Below are positions 17,876 to 26,895 of a stretch of DNA of 43,332 bases, one piece after another (within the stretch, counting starts at the first letter, position 1; the number at the start of each line of letters is the position of its first letter). The notes below the pieces were generated by a model. It ran no database searches. It saw only the letters and a list, made by a program, of their open reading frames with translations, and was not told the origin of the DNA. Origin of the DNA: Prolixibacteraceae bacterium (GTDB taxonomy: Bacteria; Bacteroidota; Bacteroidia; Bacteroidales; Prolixibacteraceae); NCBI GenBank assembly GCA_018648265.1, contig JABGRN010000043.1, forward strand, positions 1 through 43,332, read 5' to 3'. Made by a program: the position numbers and the translations under genes.

Positions 17876-19105
17876 TCACGGTCGTTTCATTTTTCCCACC
17901 AACTCTGCAATGTTTAAAATCACTTCCACCGACTTTAACATCGAAGGAATTGGTACAAATTCAAATGGCCCATGAAAATTATGGCCACCCGCGAAAACAT
18001 TCGGACAAGGTAATCCATCATACGAAAGTCGGGCACCATCGGTTCCACCCCGAATCGCTTTTATTTTGGGTTCAACACCCGCTTTTTCCATTGCCTGTTT
18101 GGCAATTTCAACTACGTGCATAACCGGTTCTATCTTTTGACGCATATTAAAATACTGATCTTCCAATTCCAATTCAACCAGATTTTTGCCTAACTCAAGA
18201 TTGATAAGTTGAACGACTTCTTTTAATAAATTCTTTTTCTCTTCGAATTTATTGAAATTGTGGTCGCGAATTAAATACTGTAATTCGGCACTTTCCACAG
18301 TTCCCTTCAAAGAAAGCAGATGATAAAAACCTTCGTACTTTTCAGTATGTTCAGGCCGCTCGGTTGGAGGCAGCATTCCAATTAATTTATGCGCTACCAA
18401 CATTGCATTTATCATTTTATTTTTCGATGCACCGGGGTGCACACTTCGTCCCTGAATTTTAATTTTTGCTCCGGCAGCATTAAAATTTTCAAATTCCAAC
18501 TCCCCAATTTCTCCACCATCTAGTGTATAAGCAAAATCAGCCCCAAATTTCTTCACGTCAAAATGATCAGTTCCATGCCCAACTTCTTCGTCAGGTGTAA
18601 AAGCCAATTTTATTTTTCCGTGTTGTATATTTTTTGAATTCAAAATAATTTCGGCAGCTGTTACAATTTCGGCTACCCCGGCTTTATCGTCGGCACCGAG
18701 CAAAGTAGTTCCATCGGCAGTAATAATTGATTGGCCGACATAATTTAAAATTTCAGGAAACTCTTTTGGATCGATTGTTACATCATTTTTAAGTTGAACC
18801 GGAGTTCCATCGTAATTTTCGATAATTTGTGGGTTGACATTTTCACCCGAAAAATCGGGGCTGGTATCAACGTGTGCAACAAATCCAACTACTTGGTTAG
18901 TTTCAATTCCTTTTGCCGGAATGGTTGCAGTTACATATCCAAACTTGTCCATTTCAACATCACTCAAACCTATATCAACCAGTTCATCCACCAACTTTTT
19001 CATGAATGTAATTTGGCGATCAGTACTTGGATAAGTCTTGCTTCCCGGATCTGAGGTTGTGTATTGTTTGGCGTACTTTATAAATCTTTCAACTACTTTT
19101 TCCAT
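17876..19105 (-). CDS. pepT: Peptidase T (tripeptide aminopeptidase, M20B)
   Basis: Zinc aminopeptidase that removes N-terminal residues from tripeptides in the cytoplasm. The 409-residue protein carries VGFVAHVDTSPDF (first metal His and catalytic Asp, near residue 78), LLGADDKAGVAEI (bridging Asp, near 138), FTPDEEVGHGTDHF (catalytic Glu and metal Glu, near 172), YTLDGGEIGELEFENFNA and the last metal His in FAGGHNFHGPFEF (near 375). All dinuclear-site residues are visible. Upstream there are two direct copies of a 12-base sequence (19122-19133, 19144-19155) with a 22-base period. It precedes tilS on the same strand. Confidence 0.95.
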   Translation of the reverse strand: MEKVVERFIKYAKQYTTSDPGSKTYPSTDRQITFMKKLVDELVDIGLSDVEMDKFGYVTATIPAKGIETNQVVGFVAHVDTSPDFSGENVNPQIIENYDGTPVQLKNDVTIDPKEFPEILNYVGQSIITADGTTLLGADDKAGVAEIVTAAEIILNSKNIQHGKIKLAFTPDEEVGHGTDHFDVKKFGADFAYTLDGGEIGELEFENFNAAGAKIKIQGRSVHPGASKNKMINAMLVAHKLIGMLPPTERPEHTEKYEGFYHLLSLKGTVESAELQYLIRDHNFNKFEEKKNLLKEVVQLINLELGKNLVELELEDQYFNMRQKIEPVMHVVEIAKQAMEKAGVEPKIKAIRGGTDGARLSYDGLPCPNVFAGGHNFHGPFEFVPIPSMLKSVEVILNIAELVGKMKRP

Positions 19106-19121
19106 ATTATTGTTTTCTATT

Positions 19122-19155
19122 TTGAACCACTAATTTTATTGTGTTGAACCACTAA
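19122..19155 (-). repeat. Two 12-base direct repeats upstream of pepT
   Basis: TTAGTGGTTCAA (minus strand) occurs exactly at 19144-19155 and again at 19122-19133, two helical turns apart, ending 16 nt before the pepT ATG. It could be an operator, or a piece of a dispersed intergenic repeat containing an AACCACTAA phrase. Confidence 0.4.
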
Positions 19156-19269
19156 AAAAGGCTAAATATTTCGGTGTACATTTATTTTATCCCTCAATTA
19201 AAAATTTGCGGAAGTACATTATTAATTTTTTCTGACTTACTACTTTGTACTAAAATCTTTCTACTTCCT

Positions 19270-19956
19270 TCAAACATCATCCGAGTTAAATTCAAATCCT
19301 AAACGTTTGCCAGTTGTCATTTTCGAGTGGCTGATTTTTTGCCGCATTTGATCGACAGTTGCTACTTTTACCTGGTCGTAAAGAGGAACAAGCAAATCGA
19401 ATTCAATGCTGTACTGAATAGCCGTTTCAACAATCTGTCGTACTAAACCGGGAGAAATTGTATCAATTGCAAAATCTTTTACCGTTTCATCCGACTGGCG
19501 TTTTCCTTCAACGAAAAAATGATTGTCTTTGTTCACAAAAATACGTGCTACCAAATAACCTAAATCGTTGTTGCGATTGTATTTAAACGAATCGGCCAGA
19601 AAATTATAAATATTTATTGTCCCACAATACGAACGCATTGAATCTTCTTCAACATAAGCAGTTTTCCAAGCCGGGTGTTTGTCATCAAACTCAAACACAT
19701 TCGAATGCATACTAAAAATTAGCAAATCTCCACCAATTTTGAATTCCACCTCAAACGGACCGCGTTCTTTGAAAACGGGCAAAACTGCGGATGGTACTTT
19801 TTCTCTCACAATAGAAAGATAATCCTCCTCAAGTTTTTTTAGCACCTTTTTTAAGATGGTAAACGTTTTTTTCGTGTTCTGATATACTTTTTGTTTGGTA
19901 GTCGATTTTATTACAAATGCCTCTAATAACGATGCTCTAACTTCTTTATCTGTCAT
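19270..19956 (-). CDS. Conserved protein of unknown function
   Basis: A 228-residue soluble protein with no signal peptide or membrane segment. The start (MTDKEVRASLLEAFVIKSTT) leads into a Lys-rich amphipathic helix (TFTILKKVLKKLEEDY, near 31), then a beta-rich middle: FEVEFKIGGDLLIFSMHSNV near 69 and SYCGTINIYNFLADSFKYNR near 109. A helical C-terminus follows (LVRQIVETAIQYSIEFDLLV near 176). I do not recognise a named family, though the composition and strong sequence order look like a real, maintained gene. It lies behind the proS terminator on the same strand, so it probably has its own promoter, although no TAnnTTTG core was found in the short gap. Confidence 0.75.
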   Translation of the reverse strand: MTDKEVRASLLEAFVIKSTTKQKVYQNTKKTFTILKKVLKKLEEDYLSIVREKVPSAVLPVFKERGPFEVEFKIGGDLLIFSMHSNVFEFDDKHPAWKTAYVEEDSMRSYCGTINIYNFLADSFKYNRNNDLGYLVARIFVNKDNHFFVEGKRQSDETVKDFAIDTISPGLVRQIVETAIQYSIEFDLLVPLYDQVKVATVDQMRQKISHSKMTTGKRLGFEFNSDDV

Positions 19957-20001
19957 TACTAATTGAATTAAAATTTAAAAATACACAAACCAATTTGGAA
20001 T

Positions 20002-20031
20002 AAAAAAAAAGCAACCCGAATGAGTTGCTTT
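20002..20031 (-). terminator. Terminator after proS
   Basis: Read on the minus strand, an 8-bp stem AAAGCAAC/GTTGCTTT (20024-20031 with 20008-20015) closes an 8-base loop and is followed by a run of T (plus-strand A at 20002-20010). It starts 22 nt after the proS stop codon. Confidence 0.85.
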
Positions 20032-20052
20032 CAAACATATATTTTTTTTGTG

Positions 20053-21525
20053 CTAATAAGCTAATGCAAAAAGAACCCTTCTTTTCGAGGGTTTCCCTGA
20101 ATAAATGCAAACTCCCTCTTCTTCTTCGTATTCCAACGGTAAACAACGAATTGTCGCTTTGGTATCGCTTTTAATTCTCTCTTCCGTTTCAGCCGTTCCA
20201 TCCCAATGAGCCAAAACAAAACCACCTTTTTTTACTGCAATTTTAAACGCGTCGTATGTTTCTACTTTCGATGTATTTTCTTTTCTAAAATTAAATGCTT
20301 TTGTATAAATATTACTTTGAATCTTATCCAAAAGAGTTTCAATGTATTCATCAATACCATCAATTTCTTTAACACTTTTCTCCAACGTGTCGCGACGTGC
20401 TACTTCCACAGTTCCATTTTCAAGGTCGCGTGGTCCAATCGCCAAACGCACCGGCACTCCTTTTAATTCGTATTGTGCAAATTTCCAACCTGGTTTACGA
20501 TTGTCGCTGCTATCATATTTCACAGAAATTCCTCTGGCTTTTAGTTTTGAAATAATCTCATTTACTTTCTCTGAAATAGCGTCCAATTGTTCTTCGTTTC
20601 GGTAAATAGGAACTATAACTACTTGAAATGGAGCTAATTTTGGTGGAAGAACCAAACCATTGTCGTCGGAATGAGCCATAATTAAAGCACCCATTAAACG
20701 TGTAGAAACTCCCCACGAAGTTGCCCAAACATATTCTTCTTTTCCTTCTTTCGATGCAAATTTCACGTCGAAAGCTTTGGCAAAATTTTGACCTAAAAAG
20801 TGTGAAGTTCCGGACTGAAGTGCTTTCCCATCCTGCATTAATGCTTCAATTGAATAAGTTTCCAAGGCTCCTGCAAAACGTTCACTTTCCGATTTTAATC
20901 CTTTAATTACCGGCATTGCCATAAAATTCTCAGCAAAATCGGCATAGATATTTATAATTTTTTCAGTTTCCTCAATTGCTTCTTGTTTTGTAGCGTGTGC
21001 TGTGTGGCCTTCCTGCCACAAAAATTCAGCAGTTCGCAGAAACAATCGGGTACGCATTTCCCAACGTACAACATTTGCCCACTGATTAATTAATATTGGC
21101 AAATCACGGTACGACTGAATCCAATTTTTATACGTGCTCCAAATTATGGTTTCCGATGTTGGCCTGACAATTAATTCTTCTTCCAATTTTGCATCCGGGT
21201 CAACCATAACTCCTCCATTCACTTCATCGGTTTTTAAACGATAATGAGTTACAACTGCGCATTCTTTAGCAAATCCTTCAACATGAGATGCTTCTTTGCT
21301 AAAAAATGATTTAGGAATAAACAATGGGAAATAAGCATTTTCGTGTCCGGTTTCTTTGAACATTCTATCTAATTCTGCTTGCATTTTCTCCCAGATTGCA
21401 TAACCGTATGGTTTAATTACCATACTTCCCCTAACAGCAGAATTTTCTGCAAGATCTGCTTTAATAACCAGATCCTGATACCATTGTGAGTAGTTTTCGC
21501 TGCGTGACGTTAAAACTTTAGCCAT
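20053..21525 (-). CDS. proS: Prolyl-tRNA synthetase (ProS type 3, archaeal/eukaryote-like)
   Basis: Charges tRNA-Pro with proline. At 490 residues it belongs to the short form without the INS editing domain. Motif 2 region [20 protein letters not shown] lies near residue 152, with [20 protein letters not shown] (near 123) before it. The anticodon-binding domain starts near 285 ([12 protein letters not shown]), and the protein ends in FALAY, the C-terminal Tyr typical of this type. The gene is followed by a clear terminator. The 549-base gap upstream faces the divergent lipoprotein gene. Confidence 0.96.
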   Translation of the reverse strand: MAKVLTSRSENYSQWYQDLVIKADLAENSAVRGSMVIKPYGYAIWEKMQAELDRMFKETGHENAYFPLFIPKSFFSKEASHVEGFAKECAVVTHYRLKTDEVNGGVMVDPDAKLEEELIVRPTSETIIWSTYKNWIQSYRDLPILINQWANVVRWEMRTRLFLRTAEFLWQEGHTAHATKQEAIEETEKIINIYADFAENFMAMPVIKGLKSESERFAGALETYSIEALMQDGKALQSGTSHFLGQNFAKAFDVKFASKEGKEEYVWATSWGVSTRLMGALIMAHSDDNGLVLPPKLAPFQVVIVPIYRNEEQLDAISEKVNEIISKLKARGISVKYDSSDNRKPGWKFAQYELKGVPVRLAIGPRDLENGTVEVARRDTLEKSVKEIDGIDEYIETLLDKIQSNIYTKAFNFRKENTSKVETYDAFKIAVKKGGFVLAHWDGTAETEERIKSDTKATIRCLPLEYEEEEGVCIYSGKPSKRRVLFALAY

Positions 21526-22018
21526 CTTAAAATATTTGGTATTTTATTGAATTAATTCGTATTAATTTTGAGTTTGCAAATTAAGCAAATATTATTGACA
21601 TTAATAAACCAAAAAGCAGCCTGAAACTATATCGTCGAGAAAAAATAAAATCTGTTTATGGTCAAAAAAAGATAAGCACAGTTTATGTTTCTTATTCAGG
21701 GGAAATAGCTAATTTTATTTTACCTTACCAGCAGCATTTTTAGAAAAACATCATCAGAAACAAGCGAGGTAAAAATTATTGCGCTTCAAGACAGAGATAT
21801 TTGTAACAGTAACAAATTTAAAGGGTTGGTAATATAAACTACCAGACAAAATAAATATAATTTAAGAAACATCAGAACAAAAAATTCATGGTAAAGCAAA
21901 ACAGTAAAAAGGAATTTTATCAGTAAAACACCAATTATGTTTACTTTTTTAAATATAAAATTAATTCTTTAGTTAACTTTATCCATTTGGTATAGATTTT
22001 GTTTAGTTCAATTTTGAT

Positions 22019-22049
22019 TTTGAGCTTACGAATAAAGTAGTTATAATTG
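22019..22049 (+). promoter_or_regulatory. Candidate promoter of the low-complexity lipoprotein gene
   Basis: TTTG at 22019-22022 is followed after exactly 19 nt by TATAATTG at 22042-22049, one mismatch from TAnnTTTG. Spacing matches the Bacteroidota primary promoter layout. Confidence 0.45.
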
Positions 22050-22060
22050 ACATTAAATAA

Positions 22061-22067
22061 AGGGAGG
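22061..22067 (+). promoter_or_regulatory. Strong Shine-Dalgarno site
   Basis: AGGGAGG sits 7 nt before the ATG at 22075. Most genes in this window lack such a site, so this one stands out and fixes the start codon. Confidence 0.6.
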
Positions 22068-22074
22068 ATTAGTT

Positions 22075-23547
22075 ATGAATTCAAAATTAACATTTTTAGC
22101 GGTAATTGCATTTTTATTTGGTGCATGTACAACCGGGTCATATGTCACCAGCTCATATTCCGATGACATATACTTTAACCCAGGCGATGTCCCTCCACCA
22201 ATTTTCGTGGAAGAAGTAATTACAGAAGAACCTGTTTCTGAAAAATCAGGGGAGAGACTTATCCTCAGTCACATAGAAGAAAATGATGATGGGTCGAACA
22301 GTATGAATAATTACATTTTCGACGGAACTGAAGAAGATGTTGATGCTCAAATGTACAACATGGAACAAATGGATATGTATGGCAGCGACACAACAGTTTA
22401 TTATAATGATGATGAAGTAAAATATGTAATTAATAACTATTACGACGGCGAAGAACTTGATTACGCTTACAGAATCAGGCGATTCCACAACCCACATTTT
22501 TACGATCCTTTTTACTGGGATAGTTGGCACTATGATCCTTATTATAGTTATGGATATTCATCCATGTATTCTCCGTACAGTTCGTGGAATATGGGATGGG
22601 GTGGCAGTTGGTATTCACCATACAGCAATTGGGGATGGGGATACTCGCCATATTATAGTTACTGGAACAGACCATACTATTCATCATACGGATGGGGTTA
22701 CCCTTATTATAATTCATATTACGGCGGGGGATATTATGGAGGATACTATGGAGGATACAACAATAATAGTTGGTATGTAAATTCTGATAATTATGAATAC
22801 GGAAAAAGAAGATCAACAGGAACAAATGTCTTGCGTAGTAACGATGGAACAAGAAGGACTTCAACTGCAATTGCAACCGGAAACTCATCGGCGCGAAACA
22901 AAAGTGCTGATGGTACAGTAAATGGTGCATCAACCGACAATTCTTCACGCAGGAGCACTTCAAGTTCAGGTGTTAGTAGTGCAGATTCCAGAAGTAGGAA
23001 TAGTGTTTCAGCTACAAAATCAGCTACTACAAACAACAATGTATTAACAGAAAAAAGAAGATCTACAGTCAGTTCTTCAGGTAACGAAACAAGACCAACC
23101 AACACAGTTAGAAGTAATACAAATTCCACAACCCGCACCCAAAGTTACACACGGCCAGGAACTACTACAACAAGAAGCAGCAATTATACCCGACCTTCAA
23201 CTAATTACACCAAACCACGAGTTGTTACAAATAATTCCAGTTCATCAAAAACAAGTAGTTATTCAAAACCACAAACTACTTCAAGTTATAACAGAACTTA
23301 CAGATCAAGTTCAACCTATAATAAAAGCTCCAGCACTGGAAGTTCATCAAGGACTTACAAGGCACCTTCTTCGTCAACAAAATCAAGCAGTGTACGAAGC
23401 AGTACTCCTACAAGAAGTAGCAGTTCTACCTCACGCAGTAGTAGTGGTTCGTCCGTATCAAGAAGTTCAAGCGTTGGAAGTTCAAGTAGTTCAGGTAGCT
23501 CAAGGTCATCCTCTTCAAGCTCATCTTCATCAGGGCGCAGAAGATAG
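22075..23547 (+). CDS. Lipoprotein with Tyr/Gly/Trp-rich middle and Ser-rich tail, function unknown
   Basis: A 490-residue predicted lipoprotein (lipobox LFGAC, Cys18). Three zones are visible. Residues 19-125 are acidic and polar (EEVITEEPVSEKSGERLILS). Residues 135-245 are dense in aromatic residues and Gly (YYGGGYYGGYYGGYNNN, GWGGSWYSPYSNWGWGYSPY). Residues 250-490 are almost only Ser, Thr, Arg and Asn, ending in a poly-Ser run and GRRR. Nothing resembles an enzyme. The residues after Cys18 (TTGSYV) lack the acidic surface-export signal known for some Bacteroidota lipoproteins, so it may face the periplasm. It lies just before a FadL-type porin gene. A structural, adhesive or matrix role is conceivable but unproven. 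Confidence 0.85.
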   Translation: MNSKLTFLAVIAFLFGACTTGSYVTSSYSDDIYFNPGDVPPPIFVEEVITEEPVSEKSGERLILSHIEENDDGSNSMNNYIFDGTEEDVDAQMYNMEQMDMYGSDTTVYYNDDEVKYVINNYYDGEELDYAYRIRRFHNPHFYDPFYWDSWHYDPYYSYGYSSMYSPYSSWNMGWGGSWYSPYSNWGWGYSPYYSYWNRPYYSSYGWGYPYYNSYYGGGYYGGYYGGYNNNSWYVNSDNYEYGKRRSTGTNVLRSNDGTRRTSTAIATGNSSARNKSADGTVNGASTDNSSRRSTSSSGVSSADSRSRNSVSATKSATTNNNVLTEKRRSTVSSSGNETRPTNTVRSNTNSTTRTQSYTRPGTTTTRSSNYTRPSTNYTKPRVVTNNSSSSKTSSYSKPQTTSSYNRTYRSSSTYNKSSSTGSSSRTYKAPSSSTKSSSVRSSTPTRSSSSTSRSSSGSSVSRSSSVGSSSSSGSSRSSSSSSSSSGRRR

Positions 23548-23592
23548 TTAATGAGCACAAAAAATATTATAAACATTAAAACCTTTTTTGCC

Positions 23593-25089
23593 ATGAAAAG
23601 ATTAATAAAATTATTCGCAATATTATTTTTTATACCATTTTTTGTTGAGGCTCAGGATTTAGCTGATGCCTTACGATACTCAAATTTACAAATTCAGGGA
23701 ACTGCCCGATCGGGAGGAATGGGCAACGCTTTTGGTGCTTTAGGAGGTGATTTTACTTCGGTAAGTATAAACCCGGCTGGAATTGGATTGTACCGTTCCG
23801 GAGAACTTTCGTTGACACCAACGTTCGGACAAACTCAGGTCGAATCAAACTACTTAGGTTCTATGAGAAGTGACAGCAAATATAATTTTGCGTTCAACAA
23901 CATCAGTTACGTTTCAACAATTCAGACGCAAAACCGTAGTGAAACAGGAATTATCAGTGTAAATGTAGGTATTGGGTTTAACCGGCTGAAAGATTTTAAC
24001 AGTACAATGGTTGTTGAGGGTGACAATGTTAATGGTTCGTTTATGGATTACATTGCCGACAATGCCAATGCTAACGACTGGAGTGATTATTACGAACAAT
24101 TAGCCTGGGATACCGACATTCTCTTGTACGATGAGAATAACAATGAATACTGGCACGATTTACAGGATGCCGGATACGGGCAAAACCAACGAAAAAGTAT
24201 TTCAAGGCAAGGTTCGATTGACGAATATTCCCTGGCACTTGGATTAAATTTCAACCACAAATTGTATTTCGGTGCGTCAATTGGTATAATGGATATTTAT
24301 TACAAAGAATCAACAGAACTGTTGGAAAGGGATTTAAACAACAGTGTACCCTATTTCAACGAAATGCAATTCGATAGCTACCTGCGTACAAGTGGAACAG
24401 GATACAATGTTAAACTTGGGGTTATTTTTAAACCAACCAACGAAATCAGACTTGGAGCATCTATTCACACTCCAACTTTTTATAACCTCCATGATGTATT
24501 CGAAACTTCGATGTATTCGTCGGTTACTTACGATGATGGAGTTACTGAAAACTACGATGCACTTTCACCTTTTTCGGAATATGATTACGACTTAGAAACA
24601 CCTTTAAAAGCTACTTTGAGTGCTGCCTTTGTAATTGCAAAAAGAGGTTTAATTAGTATTGATTATGAATATGTTGATTATGGAAGTGCCAGTTTAAGAA
24701 GAGGAGGTGACGGATATAATTTTGTTGATGAAAACGGAGAAATTACTGAAGCTTATAAATCGGTTGGAAATGTAAGGGTTGGTGGAGAATTAAAGCTAAA
24801 TGAAGCCATAAGTTTACGGGCTGGTTACGAATTATATCCTTCGGCTTATAATTCACAGGCTTTTGGCGTTTCACAACCGAATGCTGATGCCAATCTCATG
24901 GTTTATTCTTCCGGTTTGGGTTATAGAAGTGGAGGATTCTACATTGATTTAGCTTATCGTTATTCTGTTATGGATGAGTTTGATTTGCTTTACCCTGCGC
25001 CTCAATCGGATTTGTACCCTGCCCCACAAATGGCAGCTTTTAATACCGTGAAAAACAATGTATTATTTACTTTAGGATTTAAATTCTAG
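23593..25089 (+). CDS. OmpP1/FadL-family outer membrane protein
   Basis: A predicted outer-membrane barrel for hydrophobic substrates. The start at 23593 is chosen over an in-frame ATG at 23551, because it gives a signal peptide (KRLIKLFAILFFIPFFVEAQ) directly. The mature N-terminus has GTARSGGMGNAFGALGGDFT and SVSINPAGIGLYRSGELSLT, the conserved OmpP1/FadL opening. The protein (498 residues) ends in FTLGFKF with the terminal Phe needed for barrel assembly. It starts 46 nt after the lipoprotein and is likely cotranscribed with it. Fatty-acid transport is a family default and not shown here. Confidence 0.88.
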   Translation: MKRLIKLFAILFFIPFFVEAQDLADALRYSNLQIQGTARSGGMGNAFGALGGDFTSVSINPAGIGLYRSGELSLTPTFGQTQVESNYLGSMRSDSKYNFAFNNISYVSTIQTQNRSETGIISVNVGIGFNRLKDFNSTMVVEGDNVNGSFMDYIADNANANDWSDYYEQLAWDTDILLYDENNNEYWHDLQDAGYGQNQRKSISRQGSIDEYSLALGLNFNHKLYFGASIGIMDIYYKESTELLERDLNNSVPYFNEMQFDSYLRTSGTGYNVKLGVIFKPTNEIRLGASIHTPTFYNLHDVFETSMYSSVTYDDGVTENYDALSPFSEYDYDLETPLKATLSAAFVIAKRGLISIDYEYVDYGSASLRRGGDGYNFVDENGEITEAYKSVGNVRVGGELKLNEAISLRAGYELYPSAYNSQAFGVSQPNADANLMVYSSGLGYRSGGFYIDLAYRYSVMDEFDLLYPAPQSDLYPAPQMAAFNTVKNNVLFTLGFKF

Positions 25090-25106
25090 AAGTGTTATAA
25101 AAACAA

Positions 25107-25150
25107 ATACAAAGGCACAAATTAAATTTTGTGCCTTTGTGTTTATTTTT
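25107..25150. terminator. Bidirectional terminator between the FadL porin and the LytTR regulator
   Basis: A 13-bp stem (25109-25121 with 25128-25140, core CAAAGGCAC/GTGCCTTTG) with a 6-base loop, followed on the plus strand by GTTTATTTTTT. It lies between two convergent genes and can serve both. Confidence 0.8.
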
Positions 25151-25177
25151 TAGAGGTGTTAAAATTATGGTAAAAAA

Positions 25178-25864
25178 TCACCCTAGCTTTTTCAACAATA
25201 ATTCTTTGTAATTTAAACTTACCGGGATTTTCGATTCGCCAATTTTAACCGAATTCCCTTCAACATAAATTACCTTTGATATGGAAATTACATACGATTT
25301 GTGAACCCGTTCAAATTGATTTGAAGGTAACTGAGCCAAAAAATCTTTCATGGTTCCATGTACCATCAATGAAAAATCTGTTGTAATAAATTTCACATAA
25401 TCTCCCTGAGCCTCGAGAAATAAAATTTCATCGAAATTTAAGCGGTATTTTTTTTTGTTTGCCCGAACCATAATGTGTCCGGCTGTAAAATCGGGTTCTG
25501 AATTATCTGAAAAACGTTCAATTGTACGATTAACCGCTGTTCGGAAACGTTCGAAAGAAACAGGTTTTAAAAGGTAATCCACTGCGTCAATTTCAAAACC
25601 GTCTAACGCAAATTCAGAATACGCCGAAACAATAATAAAAAGTGGTGGATTTTTCAAACTCTTTACAAATCCGATACCCGACAATTTTGGCATATTTATG
25701 TCGAGAAACAATAAATCTATTTTTTCGTTTTTGATAAACTCTCCTGCTTCAAGTGCATTTTTGCAAATTCCCACTAAATTTAATTCAGGGCACGCCAACA
25801 CAAAATCTTTTATTACATCTTGCGAAAGAGGTTCATCATCTACTATCAAACAATTTATATTCAT
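25178..25864 (-). CDS. LytTR-family response regulator
   Basis: DNA-binding output half of a two-component system. The receiver domain (residues 1-120) has the acidic pair in LIVDDEP (Asp9/Asp10), the phosphorylation site Asp55 in LLFLDINMP, and the conserved Lys in DYLLKPVSFERF (near 102). The LytTR domain fills residues 130-228, with YRLNFDEILFLEAQGDYVKF and FERVHKSYVISISKVIYVEG as its usual strands. Its ATG overlaps the stop of the kinase gene (ATGA at 25861-25864), so the two are translationally coupled. Target genes are unknown; its own operon and the flanking barrel genes are the obvious ones to test. Confidence 0.95.
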   Translation of the reverse strand: MNINCLIVDDEPLSQDVIKDFVLACPELNLVGICKNALEAGEFIKNEKIDLLFLDINMPKLSGIGFVKSLKNPPLFIIVSAYSEFALDGFEIDAVDYLLKPVSFERFRTAVNRTIERFSDNSEPDFTAGHIMVRANKKKYRLNFDEILFLEAQGDYVKFITTDFSLMVHGTMKDFLAQLPSNQFERVHKSYVISISKVIYVEGNSVKIGESKIPVSLNYKELLLKKLG

Positions 25865-26895
25865 TTTAATTGAACTTGTAAAAGTACTTTAAAAGTTAAA
25901 TGGGTTTTCGATATTTTTAATGAATGTTGATTTGGATAAATTAATTGTAATCTCTTTTTCACATTCTCAATTCCAATTCCAGAATGTTTTAAATCTTTTA
26001 TTTCGGTTGAAATCCCTTTGTTATTTTCAATTTCAAAATTTAGAACATTCCCAGTGCTTTCAATCGTTATTTTTACAAAGGCATTTTTTACTCCACTTTT
26101 TAATCCGTGTTTAAAACTGTTTTCGACGAAAGGAAGAAAAAGAAGTGGCGCAATTTTTTTTCCTTTTATTTCACCTAAAACATTTAACACAAACTTTTCT
26201 TTTTCAATGGTTCGAAGATTTTGTAATTCGATATAATTTTTAATCATTTCAATCTCCTTCTCCAATGAAATTAATTCTACATCCGATTCATAAATTATAT
26301 GCCGCATCAAACCACTCAATTGAATTATTTTTTCGGGAACCACACCCGAATTTTTTCGAGCCAAACTATAAATACTATTTAATGAATTGAATAAGAAATG
26401 AGGGTTTATTTGTGATTTTAATGCTTTTAATTCTGCAAAAGTTTTTTCCTTTTCAATTTCCTGCAATCGAAACCAGCCACGGGCGAGCCGAAATAAACTG
26501 GTAAGAAAAATGAAAATTATAAAGTACAACGAAATATCCCAGAAACTATAATATGCAATAAAATAGTATCCGCTAAAAATATAATCAATCCAACTATCAA
26601 AAAGAATAATATAAAATACCGAACCAATTACAGTTGAAACCAAAATTGAAGCACCGTAATAAATATATCTGCCCCTTTCGAGAAACAATGGAAAAAGTAC
26701 TTGTAAATTCAAATAAACAATTAAAAAAATTGGGATATGAAAAATGGCTGTGTAAATAAGATCTATCCGTTTAATTTCGGCTGATACTTTTAAAATATTC
26801 ATTAGAATAAGAAACGATAAACACCAAAACAAAATGTGTTGTAAAGTCCTGTCTTTTATCAGTCTATCGAATATTATCCTTAACTTCTGAACCAT
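25861..26895 (-). CDS. Sensor histidine kinase of the LytS/YehU type
   Basis: Membrane sensor paired with the overlapping LytTR regulator. The 344-residue protein has four hydrophobic helices in residues 19-136 and no extracellular sensor domain of note. The His_kinase (PF06580) segment follows with the phosphoacceptor His166 in SQINPHFLFNSLNSIYSLAR. The ATP-binding part contains PFVENSFKHGLKSG (N box, near 257) and a GIGIENVKKRL G box (near 315). It overlaps the regulator by 4 bases and the upstream lipoprotein by 1 base, so all three form one unit. The signal is unknown, and with little periplasmic domain it may be sensed in the membrane or through the lipoprotein. Confidence 0.94.
   Translation of the reverse strand: MVQKLRIIFDRLIKDRTLQHILFWCLSFLILMNILKVSAEIKRIDLIYTAIFHIPIFLIVYLNLQVLFPLFLERGRYIYYGASILVSTVIGSVFYIILFDSWIDYIFSGYYFIAYYSFWDISLYFIIFIFLTSLFRLARGWFRLQEIEKEKTFAELKALKSQINPHFLFNSLNSIYSLARKNSGVVPEKIIQLSGLMRHIIYESDVELISLEKEIEMIKNYIELQNLRTIEKEKFVLNVLGEIKGKKIAPLLFLPFVENSFKHGLKSGVKNAFVKITIESTGNVLNFEIENNKGISTEIKDLKHSGIGIENVKKRLQLIYPNQHSLKISKTHLTFKVLLQVQLK

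Larger units (their letters stand above)
21526..22074. other. Divergent intergenic region, proS to lipoprotein
   Basis: No gene, RNA gene or gene remnant was recognised in these 549 AT-rich bases. The plus-strand end holds a candidate promoter (22019-22049) and a strong Shine-Dalgarno sequence (22061-22067) for the next gene. A 450-base leader or upstream control region would fit here, but no secondary structure stands out. Confidence 0.45.

Noticed and set aside
17830-18123. A 97-codon plus-strand open frame across the pepT 3' end
   Set aside because: It lies antisense to pepT and shows no signal or family pattern.
19946-20146. A 66-codon minus-strand open frame overlapping the proS end
   Set aside because: It is a frame-shifted reading of proS and of its terminator.
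22475-22963. A 162-codon antisense open frame in the lipoprotein gene
   Set aside because: It follows from the biased, repetitive codons of the low-complexity protein on the other strand.
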